Positions 6,845-12,803 of a stretch of DNA of 12,803 bases are shown here, piece by piece. The notes under the pieces are model-generated. The model was not told the origin of the DNA. It saw only the letters and a program-made list of their open reading frames with translations, and did not search any database. The position numbers were made by a program, and so were the translations under genes. Within the stretch, counting starts at the first letter, position 1. Every line of letters starts with the position of its first letter. This DNA is from an uncultured Prevotella sp. Its GTDB lineage: Bacteria > Bacteroidota > Bacteroidia > Bacteroidales > Bacteroidaceae. The DNA lies in contig CAMTJK010000074.1 in assembly GCA_947072805.1 (NCBI GenBank), positions 1 through 12,803 on the forward strand. The letters are read 5' to 3'.

Positions 6845-8062
6845 ATGGAAAAGAGGACAAAGAAGAAGAGCGGACTTTGGCGCAGACTTAAACTGATGAA
6901 AAGGCGTGCTTTCCGTCCCAATGGAATAGGCACAAAGACGGCACGGATAGCACATATTGTGAATCCGCTTTCTTACATAAAACTACTTGACGGATATATC
7001 ATCCGGAAATTCATCGGAACTTATATCTATTCCATTATCCTCATCATCTCCATTTCCATTGTTTTTGACGTAAACGAGAACCTGGCCAAGTTCACCACAT
7101 ATCACGCGCCCCTGCGTGCCATCGTGTTCGACTATTACGCCAACTTCGTACCTTATTTCGCAAATCTTTTCAGTCCGCTGTTTGTTTTCATTGCCGTCAT
7201 TTTTTTCACGTCAAAGCTTGCCGGCAATTCAGAGATTATCGCCATGCTTGCCTGCGGCATGAGTTTCAAGCGGCTTTTACGCCCTTACATGATATCAGCG
7301 GCACTCATCTCCGTACTTAATTTCTACCTCGGTGCTTACATCATTCCCCAAGGTACAATAGTAAGGCACAATTTCGAATCGCAATACAAGAGCAGCAAGA
7401 AGAACACCTCGGCAAGCAATGTGCAGCTGCAGGTGGATAAAGGTACCATAGCCTACATCTCGCATTACGACGACAAGCACAAGACCGGCTATGGCTTCTC
7501 GCTTGATAAATTCGAAAACAAAAAACTTGTAAGTCACATGACTGCCAATGTCATAAAATACGATACCATTTCAGACTCTCGTTACCATTGGAAAGTACTG
7601 AACTACAAGATACGCACGCTGAAAGGGATGCGTGAACACATCACCTCGGGCATAGAGACAGACACAATGATAATGATGGAACCTATGGACCTCGTATTCA
7701 GCAAAGGCCAACAAGAAACCTTCACAAGTCCAGAACTGAAACATTATATTTCCAAGCAGAAAGACCGTGGCTCGAGCAATGTAGTGCAGTATGAAGTGGA
7801 GTATCACAAACGAATAGCCTCCAGCTTCGCATCATTCATTCTTACTATAATAGGTCTGAGTCTTAGTTCACGAAAACGAAAGGGCGGCATGGGACTATAT
7901 CTTGGCATAGGTATGGCTCTAAGTTTCTCCTACATCCTGCTGCAAACGGTGTGCGCTACATTTGCCATCAACGCCAATACACCCCCCATGCTTGCGGCAT
8001 GGATACCTAACATAATGTACACTTTCATAGCATATTATTGTTATAAAAAAGCCCCCAACTGA
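6845..8062 (+). CDS. LptF/LptG-family lipopolysaccharide permease
   Basis: A membrane subunit of the Lpt export complex, which pulls lipopolysaccharide out of the inner membrane for transport to the cell surface, working with the ATPase LptB. The 405-residue protein shows the family layout: a juxtamembrane helix ahead of TM1 (LLDGYIIRKFIGTY, 47-60), three N-terminal membrane segments (about 57-75, 100-122, 150-168), a periplasmic beta-jellyroll region (about 170-315) and three C-terminal segments (about 325-341, 350-372, 380-400). It is longer than the roughly 360 residues usual in the family because of a strongly basic N-terminal extension of about 45 residues. The start at 6845 is 15 bases after tgt; the only other nearby ATG (6896, residue 18) would still leave an extension. 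Whether it is LptF or LptG cannot be decided here. It is followed after four bases by the helicase gene. Confidence 0.9.
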   Translation: MEKRTKKKSGLWRRLKLMKRRAFRPNGIGTKTARIAHIVNPLSYIKLLDGYIIRKFIGTYIYSIILIISISIVFDVNENLAKFTTYHAPLRAIVFDYYANFVPYFANLFSPLFVFIAVIFFTSKLAGNSEIIAMLACGMSFKRLLRPYMISAALISVLNFYLGAYIIPQGTIVRHNFESQYKSSKKNTSASNVQLQVDKGTIAYISHYDDKHKTGYGFSLDKFENKKLVSHMTANVIKYDTISDSRYHWKVLNYKIRTLKGMREHITSGIETDTMIMMEPMDLVFSKGQQETFTSPELKHYISKQKDRGSSNVVQYEVEYHKRIASSFASFILTIIGLSLSSRKRKGGMGLYLGIGMALSFSYILLQTVCATFAINANTPPMLAAWIPNIMYTFIAYYCYKKAPN

Positions 8063-8066
8063 TAAA

Positions 8067-9362
8067 ATGAGATTTGAAGATACATATCTGAACGACAATA
8101 TCCTCGATGCTCTCGATGATATGCACTTCGACGAATGTACTCCCATACAGGAACGCTGTATTCCCGAGATTCTTGACGGGCATGATATCATAGGCGTTGC
8201 ACAGACAGGTACAGGAAAGACCGCCGCCTACCTGCTGCCTATATTGAGCCTTCTTGACGACGGAGGATATCCAAAAGACGCTATCAACTGCATCATAATG
8301 TCTCCTACAAGAGAATTGGCACAACAAATAGACCAGGCAATGCAGGGCTTCGGATACTATCTTGACGGCGTGAGTAGCGTTGCCGTGTATGGCGGTAACG
8401 ACGGCAACAGATATGATCAGGAAATGAAAAGCCTGCGTATGGGAGCTGACGTGGTAATTGCCACACCGGGACGACTGTTGAGCCACATACGTACAGGCAA
8501 CGTGGATCTAAGCAAGGTGAGTTTTTTTGTGCTTGACGAAGCCGACCGCATGCTCGATATGGGATTCAGCGACGACATACTCCAGATAGCAAAGGAGCTG
8601 CCCACCAATCGCCAGACAATCATGTTTTCAGCCACAATGCCAGAGAAGATAAGGCAACTGGCACACAGCTTATTACGCAATCCCGTGGAAGTGAAAATCG
8701 CAGTAAGCAAGCCTGCCGAAAAAATACGTCAGTCTGCCTACGTATGCTACGAACGTCAGAAGTTGGGAATAGTACGCAGTCTCTTCAAGAGCGGTGAACT
8801 TAGCCGTGTAATAATTTTCTCGGGAAAGAAAGACAAGGTGAAGGACATTGCCAGAGAACTCGGCAAGATGAACATCAACTGCAGTGCGATGCACAGCGAC
8901 CTCACACAACAAGAGCGCGACGAAGTGATGTACGAATTCAAGAGCGGACACAAGGATGTGCTTGTGGCTACTGACATCGTTGCCCGCGGTATAGACATTG
9001 ACGACATAAGGATGGTCATCAACTATGACGTGCCGCACGATGCCGAAGATTATGTGCACCGCATTGGCAGGACAGCGCGTGCCGACCGTGAAGGAGCTGC
9101 AATCACCTTTGTCTGTGAAAGCGACTTTTTCCGCTTCCGGCAGATTGAGAAATTTCTAGGAAAAGATATTGTCAAGAACCCACTTCCCGAAGAATTGGGC
9201 GATGCGCCCGAATACAAAGTTACAGAGAAAAAAGCGTCGCATGGCAGGAAACGCCACAGCGGCAAAAACGCTCCACGCCATAAGCAACGTGGAGGGAAGG
9301 GCGGAAAGAAGTCTCAGTCACGCCGCTCGTCATCATCCTTCAGTACAGGCAGCGACAAATGA
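8067..9362 (+). CDS. DEAD-box RNA helicase, RhlE-like
   Basis: An ATP-dependent RNA-unwinding enzyme, probably acting in ribosome assembly or mRNA turnover. All motifs are present in the 431 residues: Q motif around F3 and TPIQ (25-28), motif I AQTGTGKT (45-52), Ia PTRELAQQ (80-87), Ib TPGRL (133-137), DEAD (157-160), SAT (188-190), motif V ATDIVARGIDI (301-311) and motif VI HRIGRTAR (331-338). After the helicase core a basic, low-complexity tail rich in Lys, Arg, Gly and Ser (about 385-431) probably binds RNA, as in RhlE-like proteins. It starts four bases after the permease gene and is the last gene of the lon operon. Its final 49 bases overlap the end of the convergent TRIC-family gene, so the tail is encoded partly antisense to a neighbour. 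The exact cellular target cannot be told from sequence. Confidence 0.96.
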   Translation: MRFEDTYLNDNILDALDDMHFDECTPIQERCIPEILDGHDIIGVAQTGTGKTAAYLLPILSLLDDGGYPKDAINCIIMSPTRELAQQIDQAMQGFGYYLDGVSSVAVYGGNDGNRYDQEMKSLRMGADVVIATPGRLLSHIRTGNVDLSKVSFFVLDEADRMLDMGFSDDILQIAKELPTNRQTIMFSATMPEKIRQLAHSLLRNPVEVKIAVSKPAEKIRQSAYVCYERQKLGIVRSLFKSGELSRVIIFSGKKDKVKDIARELGKMNINCSAMHSDLTQQERDEVMYEFKSGHKDVLVATDIVARGIDIDDIRMVINYDVPHDAEDYVHRIGRTARADREGAAITFVCESDFFRFRQIEKFLGKDIVKNPLPEELGDAPEYKVTEKKASHGRKRHSGKNAPRHKQRGGKGGKKSQSRRSSSSFSTGSDK

Positions 9363-9955
9363 TACCGTACGGCGAGGAAGCGGATGGCGCAAGTCACAAG
9401 AAAACTGGCTGTCACTATTACCACAAGCGGCATATCGAGTTCGAGTAATGCCCAATATGTAAGTCCGCCCAGTACCGATGCCATGGCATAAATCTCTTTC
9501 CTGAAAATAACAGGCTCATTATTCAGCAACACATCTCTTATAACACCTCCGGCAGCACCCGTTATACATCCCATTATTATTGCTACCCAAAACGGCTGTC
9601 CACAGGCAATACTCTTCTGTATACCCACTATCGTGAACAGGGCAAGTCCCAAGGTGTCGAACACAAACCATGTGTTGCTAAGAAATTCCATGTATTTTGC
9701 AAACAATATCACCACCCCGAGCGCCACAGCAGTACATATAAGATAAACAGGGGCTGTCATCCAGAACGGAGTAACACCGAGCATTACGTCGCGTATGGTA
9801 CCTCCACCTATGGCAACAGCCACTCCACAGACATAGCCGCCAAACCAATCGAAGTGCTTGGCAGCGGCATGACGTATGCCGGAGATGGCAAAGGCAAACG
9901 TGCCGAGCAACTCTATTATGCGTATTAGAGGTGCAAGCGCTATATCGCTTTCCAT
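9314..9955 (-). CDS. TRIC/UPF0126-family membrane protein
   Basis: A 213-residue membrane protein of the TRIC-like family (UPF0126, YadS/YicG type), whose prokaryotic members are cation channels or, in some reports, glycine transporters. It consists of two repeated halves, each with a glycine-rich signature: IGGGTIRDVMLG (49-60) and GAAGGVIRDVLLN (133-145). About seven hydrophobic segments cover the chain, and the C-terminal tail is short and charged (KDDDERRD). The start at 9955 gives an ordinary N-terminus (MESDIALAPL) four bases after the stop of the dehydrogenase gene, so it belongs to the rarA operon. Its stop codon lies inside the 3' end of the opposite helicase gene; the final 15 or so codons share DNA with it. 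No regulator is visible. The transported ion or solute cannot be inferred here. Confidence 0.9.
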   Translation of the reverse strand: MESDIALAPLIRIIELLGTFAFAISGIRHAAAKHFDWFGGYVCGVAVAIGGGTIRDVMLGVTPFWMTAPVYLICTAVALGVVILFAKYMEFLSNTWFVFDTLGLALFTIVGIQKSIACGQPFWVAIIMGCITGAAGGVIRDVLLNNEPVIFRKEIYAMASVLGGLTYWALLELDMPLVVIVTASFLVTCAIRFLAVRYHLSLPVLKDDDERRD

Positions 9956-9959
9956 AACC

Positions 9960-10916
9960 TTATCTGTTCACCACATTAACCGGTCTACCCGCAGCAAATG
10001 CCCTTATATTGGCAACAGCAGTATTCATAAGTCTCTGGCGTGCCTCACGTGTTGCCCATGCAATGTGTGGGGTAATGAAAGCGTTAGGTGCCGCAAAAAG
10101 CGGATTCTTTTCAGCAGGAGGCTCCTCGCACATCACGTCAGCGCCATAACCGGCAAGATGCCCACTTGTCAGCGCCTCTGCCACGGCATTTTCATCTACA
10201 AGTTGTCCGCGGCTGGTGTTTATGAGTATGGCGCCGGGCTTCATTCTGCCCAACGTGTCACGGTTTATCATGCCCCGTGTGGTGTCAGTCAGCGGACAAT
10301 GCAACGACAGTATGTCGCTCGCTCCAAGCAGTCCGTCGAGCGTTGTCTTCTGTATGCCTTCAGGTAGCGTTGCTGACTCCTTGCTGGTATATGCAAAAAC
10401 GTCCATTCCGAGACACCTTGCCATAGTTGCCACTTTCATACCTATGCTGCCAAGTCCCACAATACCCATAGTCTTGCCGGCTATTTCAGGCAGCGGAGTG
10501 TCCCAATAGCAAAAGTCGGCATTGCCGCTCCATCTGCCTTTTCTGTTTTGTTCGGCATAATGCCCTACCCTGTTTGTTATGTTCAGCAGGTGTGCCAGCG
10601 TCATCTGTACCACACTGTCGGTGCTGTAAGCCGGCACGTTGGTAACCACTATGCCACGTTCACGTGCTGCCACAACGTCCACCACATTATATCCTGTGGC
10701 AAGCACACCGATATATTTCAGTCGTGGTAGCGCCTCCATAACACTTCTGCCTATTGCCACTTTGTTGGTGAGCAGGGCGTCACTGTCTTTACTACGTTCC
10801 AAAATCTCAGCAGGGACAGTGCGGTCATACACCGTTACCTCACCTATTTCTGTCAGCGAATCCCAGCTCATGTCGCCGGGATTCATTCCATATCCGTCCA
10901 GTACAGTTATTTTCAT
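9960..10916 (-). CDS. D-2-hydroxyacid dehydrogenase, hydroxypyruvate reductase-like
   Basis: An NAD(P)H-dependent oxidoreductase interconverting a 2-ketoacid and a D-2-hydroxyacid. Hydroxypyruvate/glycerate is the most likely pair from overall resemblance, but the substrate is not certain. The 318-residue protein has an N-terminal catalytic domain, the Rossmann dinucleotide motif GLGSIG (154-159) and the catalytic triad R236 (INTSRG), E265 (CEEPP) and H284 (TPHIAWAT). The start chosen is the ATG at 10916, which opens with the normal first strand (MKITVLDGYG); an upstream in-frame ATG at 10979 would add 21 residues that do not resemble the family. A purine-rich AAAAAAAGAAAAG stretch immediately precedes the ATG. 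It lies 87 bases after rarA and four bases before the TRIC-family gene. Confidence 0.94.
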   Translation of the reverse strand: MKITVLDGYGMNPGDMSWDSLTEIGEVTVYDRTVPAEILERSKDSDALLTNKVAIGRSVMEALPRLKYIGVLATGYNVVDVVAARERGIVVTNVPAYSTDSVVQMTLAHLLNITNRVGHYAEQNRKGRWSGNADFCYWDTPLPEIAGKTMGIVGLGSIGMKVATMARCLGMDVFAYTSKESATLPEGIQKTTLDGLLGASDILSLHCPLTDTTRGMINRDTLGRMKPGAILINTSRGQLVDENAVAEALTSGHLAGYGADVMCEEPPAEKNPLFAAPNAFITPHIAWATREARQRLMNTAVANIRAFAAGRPVNVVNR

Positions 10917-10947
10917 CTTTTCTTTTTTTATGTTTCCACAACTCTGC

Positions 10948-10984
10948 GTATCATATATTACGCTACGGCACGGCAGCATGATAC
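10948..10984. repeat. Gapped inverted repeat in rarA-dehydrogenase spacer
   Basis: GTATCAT (10948-10954) and ATGATAC (10978-10984) are perfect inverted arms. Inside them, GCT and AGC (10962-10964 and 10975-10977) can pair to extend the second side of the stem, leaving a bulge. No T-run follows on the minus strand, so this is not a standard terminator. It may be an mRNA structure that separates expression of rarA from the dehydrogenase, or chance. Confidence 0.3.
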
Positions 10985-11003
10985 ATTCAGGTCATTCGGG
11001 TTG

Positions 11004-12281
11004 TTATTTGTTGAATCTGTCGCCCCAACATCCGTTCATGCGCTGTCGAAGCTTTTCTTCCGCCGCATTTTGCTGACAATGCCATATACGGTCCGTGACA
11101 AGGTCATCGGGCAGATACTGTTGCTCGGTGAAATGTCCGGGATAGTCGTGCGGATACTTGTAACCATCATGATATCCGAGGTCTTTCATCAGTTGCGTCG
11201 GTGCGTTCCTTATATGAAGCGGTACCGGAAGATTGCCGGTGCGGCGCACAAGCGAGAGAGCCTCGTCGATGGCAAGATAGGCCGAATTGCTCTTAGGACT
11301 TGTAGCAAGATATATGGTTGCTTCTGCCAGCGGAATACGTCCTTCAGGCCATCCTATCTTCTGAACGGCATCAAACGTGGCATTAGCCAACAGCAGTGCA
11401 TTGGGATTGGCAAGTCCTATATCTTCTGCAGCACTTATCACCAGGCGACGCGCAATAAATTTTGGGTCTTCCCCTCCTTCTATCATGCGCGCCAGCCAGT
11501 AGATGGCGGCATCGGGATCACTGCCTCTTATACTTTTAATGAAAGCAGAAATGATGTCGTAATGCATCTCTCCATCCTTGTCATATGCCAACGGATTCTG
11601 CTGCAGACACTTGGTAACGGCATCATCGGTCACGACAATGCTTTCACCACCCGACAGAGAATCAGCCACGAGTTCCAGAATATTAAGCAACTTGCGGGCA
11701 TCTCCGCCACTATATCTGAGCAGTGCCGCCGTTTCCTTGAGCTCAATATTCCGTTCGCGCAATATCACATCGTTGGTAACGGCGCGTTGCAGCAATCCCT
11801 CGAGGTCTTCTTTCTCAAGCGCTTTGAGCACATACAGTTGGCATCGCGAGAGTAGCGGACGTATTACCTCAAACGAAGGATTCTCCGTTGTAGCTCCTAT
11901 CAGCGTGATCGTTCCACGCTCCACGGCACCAAGCAGCGAATCTTGTTGCGACTTGCTGAAGCGGTGTATTTCGTCAATGAAAAGTATTGGGGATGCCTCG
12001 TTGAAGAAACGTCCGTGCTGTGCCTTGTCTATTACGTCGCGCACGTCCTTAACTCCACTTGTCACGGCACTCAGCGTATAGAATGGCGTTTCGAGCTTGT
12101 TAGCTATAATCTGTGCAAGTGTTGTCTTTCCCACACCCGGTGGCCCCCACAGAATGAACGATGATATGCGACCGGAATCTATCATTCTGCGCAATACGGC
12201 ACCCTCTCCTACCAGATGTTTCTGTCCTATATAGTCGTCGAGGGTGCGAGGTCTTAGTCTTTCCGCCAACGGTTGTGCCAT
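11004..12281 (-). CDS. rarA: Replication-associated recombination protein A (AAA+ ATPase)
   Basis: A DNA-dependent ATPase of the RarA/MgsA/WRNIP1 family, related to clamp-loader subunits, that acts at stalled replication forks. The 425-residue protein opens with the family sequence PLAERLRPRTLDDYIGQ, then Walker A GPPGVGKT (46-53), Walker B ILFIDEIHRF (89-98), sensor 1 around GATTENPSF (109-117) and sensor 2 in SGGDARKLLN (R156). The C-terminal half carries the characteristic tetramerisation region, including SAAEDIGLANP and the late PHDYPGHFTEQQYLP segment. The length is normal. The start at 12281 gives the standard family N-terminus. A consensus promoter lies directly upstream, so the leader is predicted to be only a few bases. 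It is the first gene of a three-gene minus-strand operon. Confidence 0.97.
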   Translation of the reverse strand: MAQPLAERLRPRTLDDYIGQKHLVGEGAVLRRMIDSGRISSFILWGPPGVGKTTLAQIIANKLETPFYTLSAVTSGVKDVRDVIDKAQHGRFFNEASPILFIDEIHRFSKSQQDSLLGAVERGTITLIGATTENPSFEVIRPLLSRCQLYVLKALEKEDLEGLLQRAVTNDVILRERNIELKETAALLRYSGGDARKLLNILELVADSLSGGESIVVTDDAVTKCLQQNPLAYDKDGEMHYDIISAFIKSIRGSDPDAAIYWLARMIEGGEDPKFIARRLVISAAEDIGLANPNALLLANATFDAVQKIGWPEGRIPLAEATIYLATSPKSNSAYLAIDEALSLVRRTGNLPVPLHIRNAPTQLMKDLGYHDGYKYPHDYPGHFTEQQYLPDDLVTDRIWHCQQNAAEEKLRQRMNGCWGDRFNK

Positions 12282-12291
12282 AATACGTGCA

Positions 12292-12323
12292 CAAAGTTAC
12301 TGCAAAAACAGGTATTATCCAAA
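12292..12323 (-). promoter_or_regulatory. rarA: Consensus Bacteroidetes promoter of rarA
   Basis: Read on the minus strand this is TTTG (12323-12320), a 20-base spacer, then TAACTTTG (12299-12292), an exact match to both consensus elements with permitted spacing. The -7 box ends only 10 bases before the rarA ATG, so transcription should begin about four to seven bases upstream of the start codon. Confidence 0.75.
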
Positions 12324-12355
12324 TATTCATATTGCTGTTTTCCATTGAAGATACC

Positions 12356-12371
12356 TTTGATACTTATCAAA
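12356..12371. promoter_or_regulatory. Perfect palindrome between divergent promoters
   Basis: TTTGATA-CT-TATCAAA is a perfect inverted repeat with a two-base centre. It lies 32 bases from the -33 element of the rarA promoter on one side and 30 bases from the -33 element of the plus-strand promoter on the other. That central position suits a dimeric regulator acting on both transcripts. No regulator gene is adjacent in the window. Confidence 0.4.
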
Positions 12372-12401
12372 AACACTATTTCACCTTGCCACCACTACTA
12401 T

Positions 12402-12432
12402 TTTGTCATGTGATTGCGGTTGTTTAGTTTTG
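12402..12432 (+). promoter_or_regulatory. Consensus Bacteroidetes promoter, divergent from rarA
   Basis: TTTG at 12402-12405, a 19-base spacer and TAGTTTTG at 12425-12432 match TTTG-N19-21-TAnnTTTG exactly. Transcription would begin near 12436 on the plus strand. No substantial protein frame follows inside the window. Confidence 0.6.
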
Positions 12433-12435
12433 CAA

Positions 12436-12751
12436 GAAGCCGTGTCTGGTAATGTGAGCCCAATAATATTAAGAATATATTCTAATCGGTTCAGCAGAGC
12501 TGTCTGTCCCTAATCAGTTCGTCAGACTTGTGCGAGCTGTCGAGTGTCTAATTTTTATCTAATGCCTATTGAGGAAGAGGGATAAGCCACTGTAAGTTCG
12601 GCGCTCGTAACTGCACTTAAAAAGAGTTAATTTGTAAAGACATTTGGTCGAATTTAACATTTTTAAATCTGGCATTCTAGGTGTAAATATTTGTTAATGA
12701 AAGTGGGTCGATTTATGCTCCCGACGGGTCGAAAAACGATCCCAGTTTTTT
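12436..12751 (+). ncRNA. Candidate small RNA or attenuated leader of about 315 nt
   Basis: The segment is bounded by a consensus promoter on the left and a terminator-like hairpin with six T on the right. It contains a 12-bp palindrome AGAATATATTCT (12472-12483), a direct repeat GAGCTGTC (12497-12504 and 12534-12541), and a GTCTG/CAGAC stem between the repeats. No landmark of RNase P RNA, tmRNA, SRP RNA or a TPP riboswitch was found; a single GCCACTGT resembles part of a cobalamin riboswitch core but the B12 box is missing. It may be a stand-alone RNA or the leader of a gene beyond the right edge. The boundaries are predictions from motifs only. Confidence 0.3.
12726..12751 (+). terminator. 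Hairpin with T-tract, probable intrinsic terminator
   Basis: GGGTCG-AAAAA-CGATCCC (12726-12743) forms a six-pair stem with one G-U pair and an A5 loop, followed after AG by six T (12746-12751). It is oriented for plus-strand transcripts. An earlier CCCGACGGG overlaps its left arm and could form a competing small hairpin. Confidence 0.45.
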
Positions 12752-12752
12752 G

Positions 12753-12803
12753 GCAATGCGATTTCATCGATTTCGCATCGCCATTTCGATGAAATCGCAA
12801 TGC
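12753..12803. repeat. 51-nt inverted repeat at right edge
   Basis: Arms GCAATGCGATTTCATCGA (12753-12770) and TCGATGAAATCGCAATGC (12786-12803) pair over 18 positions with one mismatch around a 15-base loop. The inner sequence repeats the same words (GATTTC, GCATCG, GAAATCG), giving several internal symmetries. It follows the T-tract directly and may continue past the window. It has the look of a dispersed palindromic repeat, but copy number cannot be judged from one window. Confidence 0.6.

Larger units (their letters stand above)
12282..12803. other. 522-bp region without a convincing protein gene
   Basis: This stretch holds the rarA promoter, a central 16-bp palindrome, an outward plus-strand promoter, a hairpin plus T-tract about 315 bases further on, and a large inverted repeat at the edge. 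Three copies of GGTCGA (about 12646, 12707 and 12727) cluster near the right end. Only short frames exist: a plus-strand one at 12697-12792, and a minus-strand one open from the right edge to 12663. Both run through the hairpins and neither resembles a known protein. Confidence 0.6.

Noticed and set aside
10917..10979. Upstream start for the hydroxyacid dehydrogenase.
   Set aside because: The extra 21 residues do not match the family N-terminus, while MKITVLDGYG at 10916 does; the extension also crosses the inverted repeat.
11001..11855. A 284-residue plus-strand frame opposite rarA.
   Set aside because: The opposite strand encodes a complete RarA with all motifs; the plus-strand frame resembles no family and is a shadow.
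12570..12605. GCCACTGT followed by TAAG, resembling the core of a cobalamin riboswitch.
   Set aside because: The B12 box and the GGTGxxAAxTCC arrangement are missing on both sides, so a single short match is not enough.

Overview
The window looks like a Bacteroidales chromosome, most plausibly Prevotellaceae. The case rests on three things. The proteins are typical of that order: an 816-residue Lon, a LptF/LptG-type permease, a DEAD-box helicase and RarA. Shine-Dalgarno sequences are nearly absent. At least three promoters match the Bacteroidetes pattern TTTG-N19-21-TAnnTTTG. The genus is an inference; no rRNA or marker comparison was possible.

Region 1 (about 1-3011, + strand) is a five-gene metalloid/thiol cluster: an ArsR-type repressor, a secreted thioredoxin-fold protein of the ArsF family, a CcdA-like membrane protein of the ArsG family, a cytoplasmic thioredoxin-like protein with a CxxC motif, and an ArsP/DUF318-type permease. 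The usual inorganic-arsenic genes (arsC, arsB/acr3, arsA, arsM) are absent from the window. The cluster is built as two consecutive modules, each a small CxxC protein followed by a membrane protein with conserved cysteines. Organoarsenical detoxification fits the family names; a thiol-reduction relay is an alternative. A perfect 16-bp palindrome between the repressor and the first module is a candidate operator.

Region 2 (3198-9362, + strand) is a housekeeping operon behind a recognisable promoter: lon, tgt (overlapping lon by ATGA), a LptF/LptG-family permease and a DEAD-box helicase. It covers protein quality control, tRNA queuosine modification, outer-membrane lipid export and RNA remodelling. 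The tgt product has an incomplete zinc-ligand signature.

Region 3 (12323-9314, - strand) is a convergent operon: rarA, a D-2-hydroxyacid dehydrogenase and a TRIC/UPF0126-family membrane protein. The last gene overlaps the helicase tail-to-tail by 49 bp. The rarA promoter matches consensus but lies so close to the start codon that the mRNA should be almost leaderless.

Region 4 (12282-12803) has no convincing protein gene but is not empty. A second consensus promoter fires away from rarA, a perfect 16-bp palindrome lies almost midway between the two divergent promoters, and about 315 bases downstream there is a hairpin followed by six T. Together these outline a possible small RNA or an attenuated leader. 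A 51-base inverted repeat runs to the right edge.
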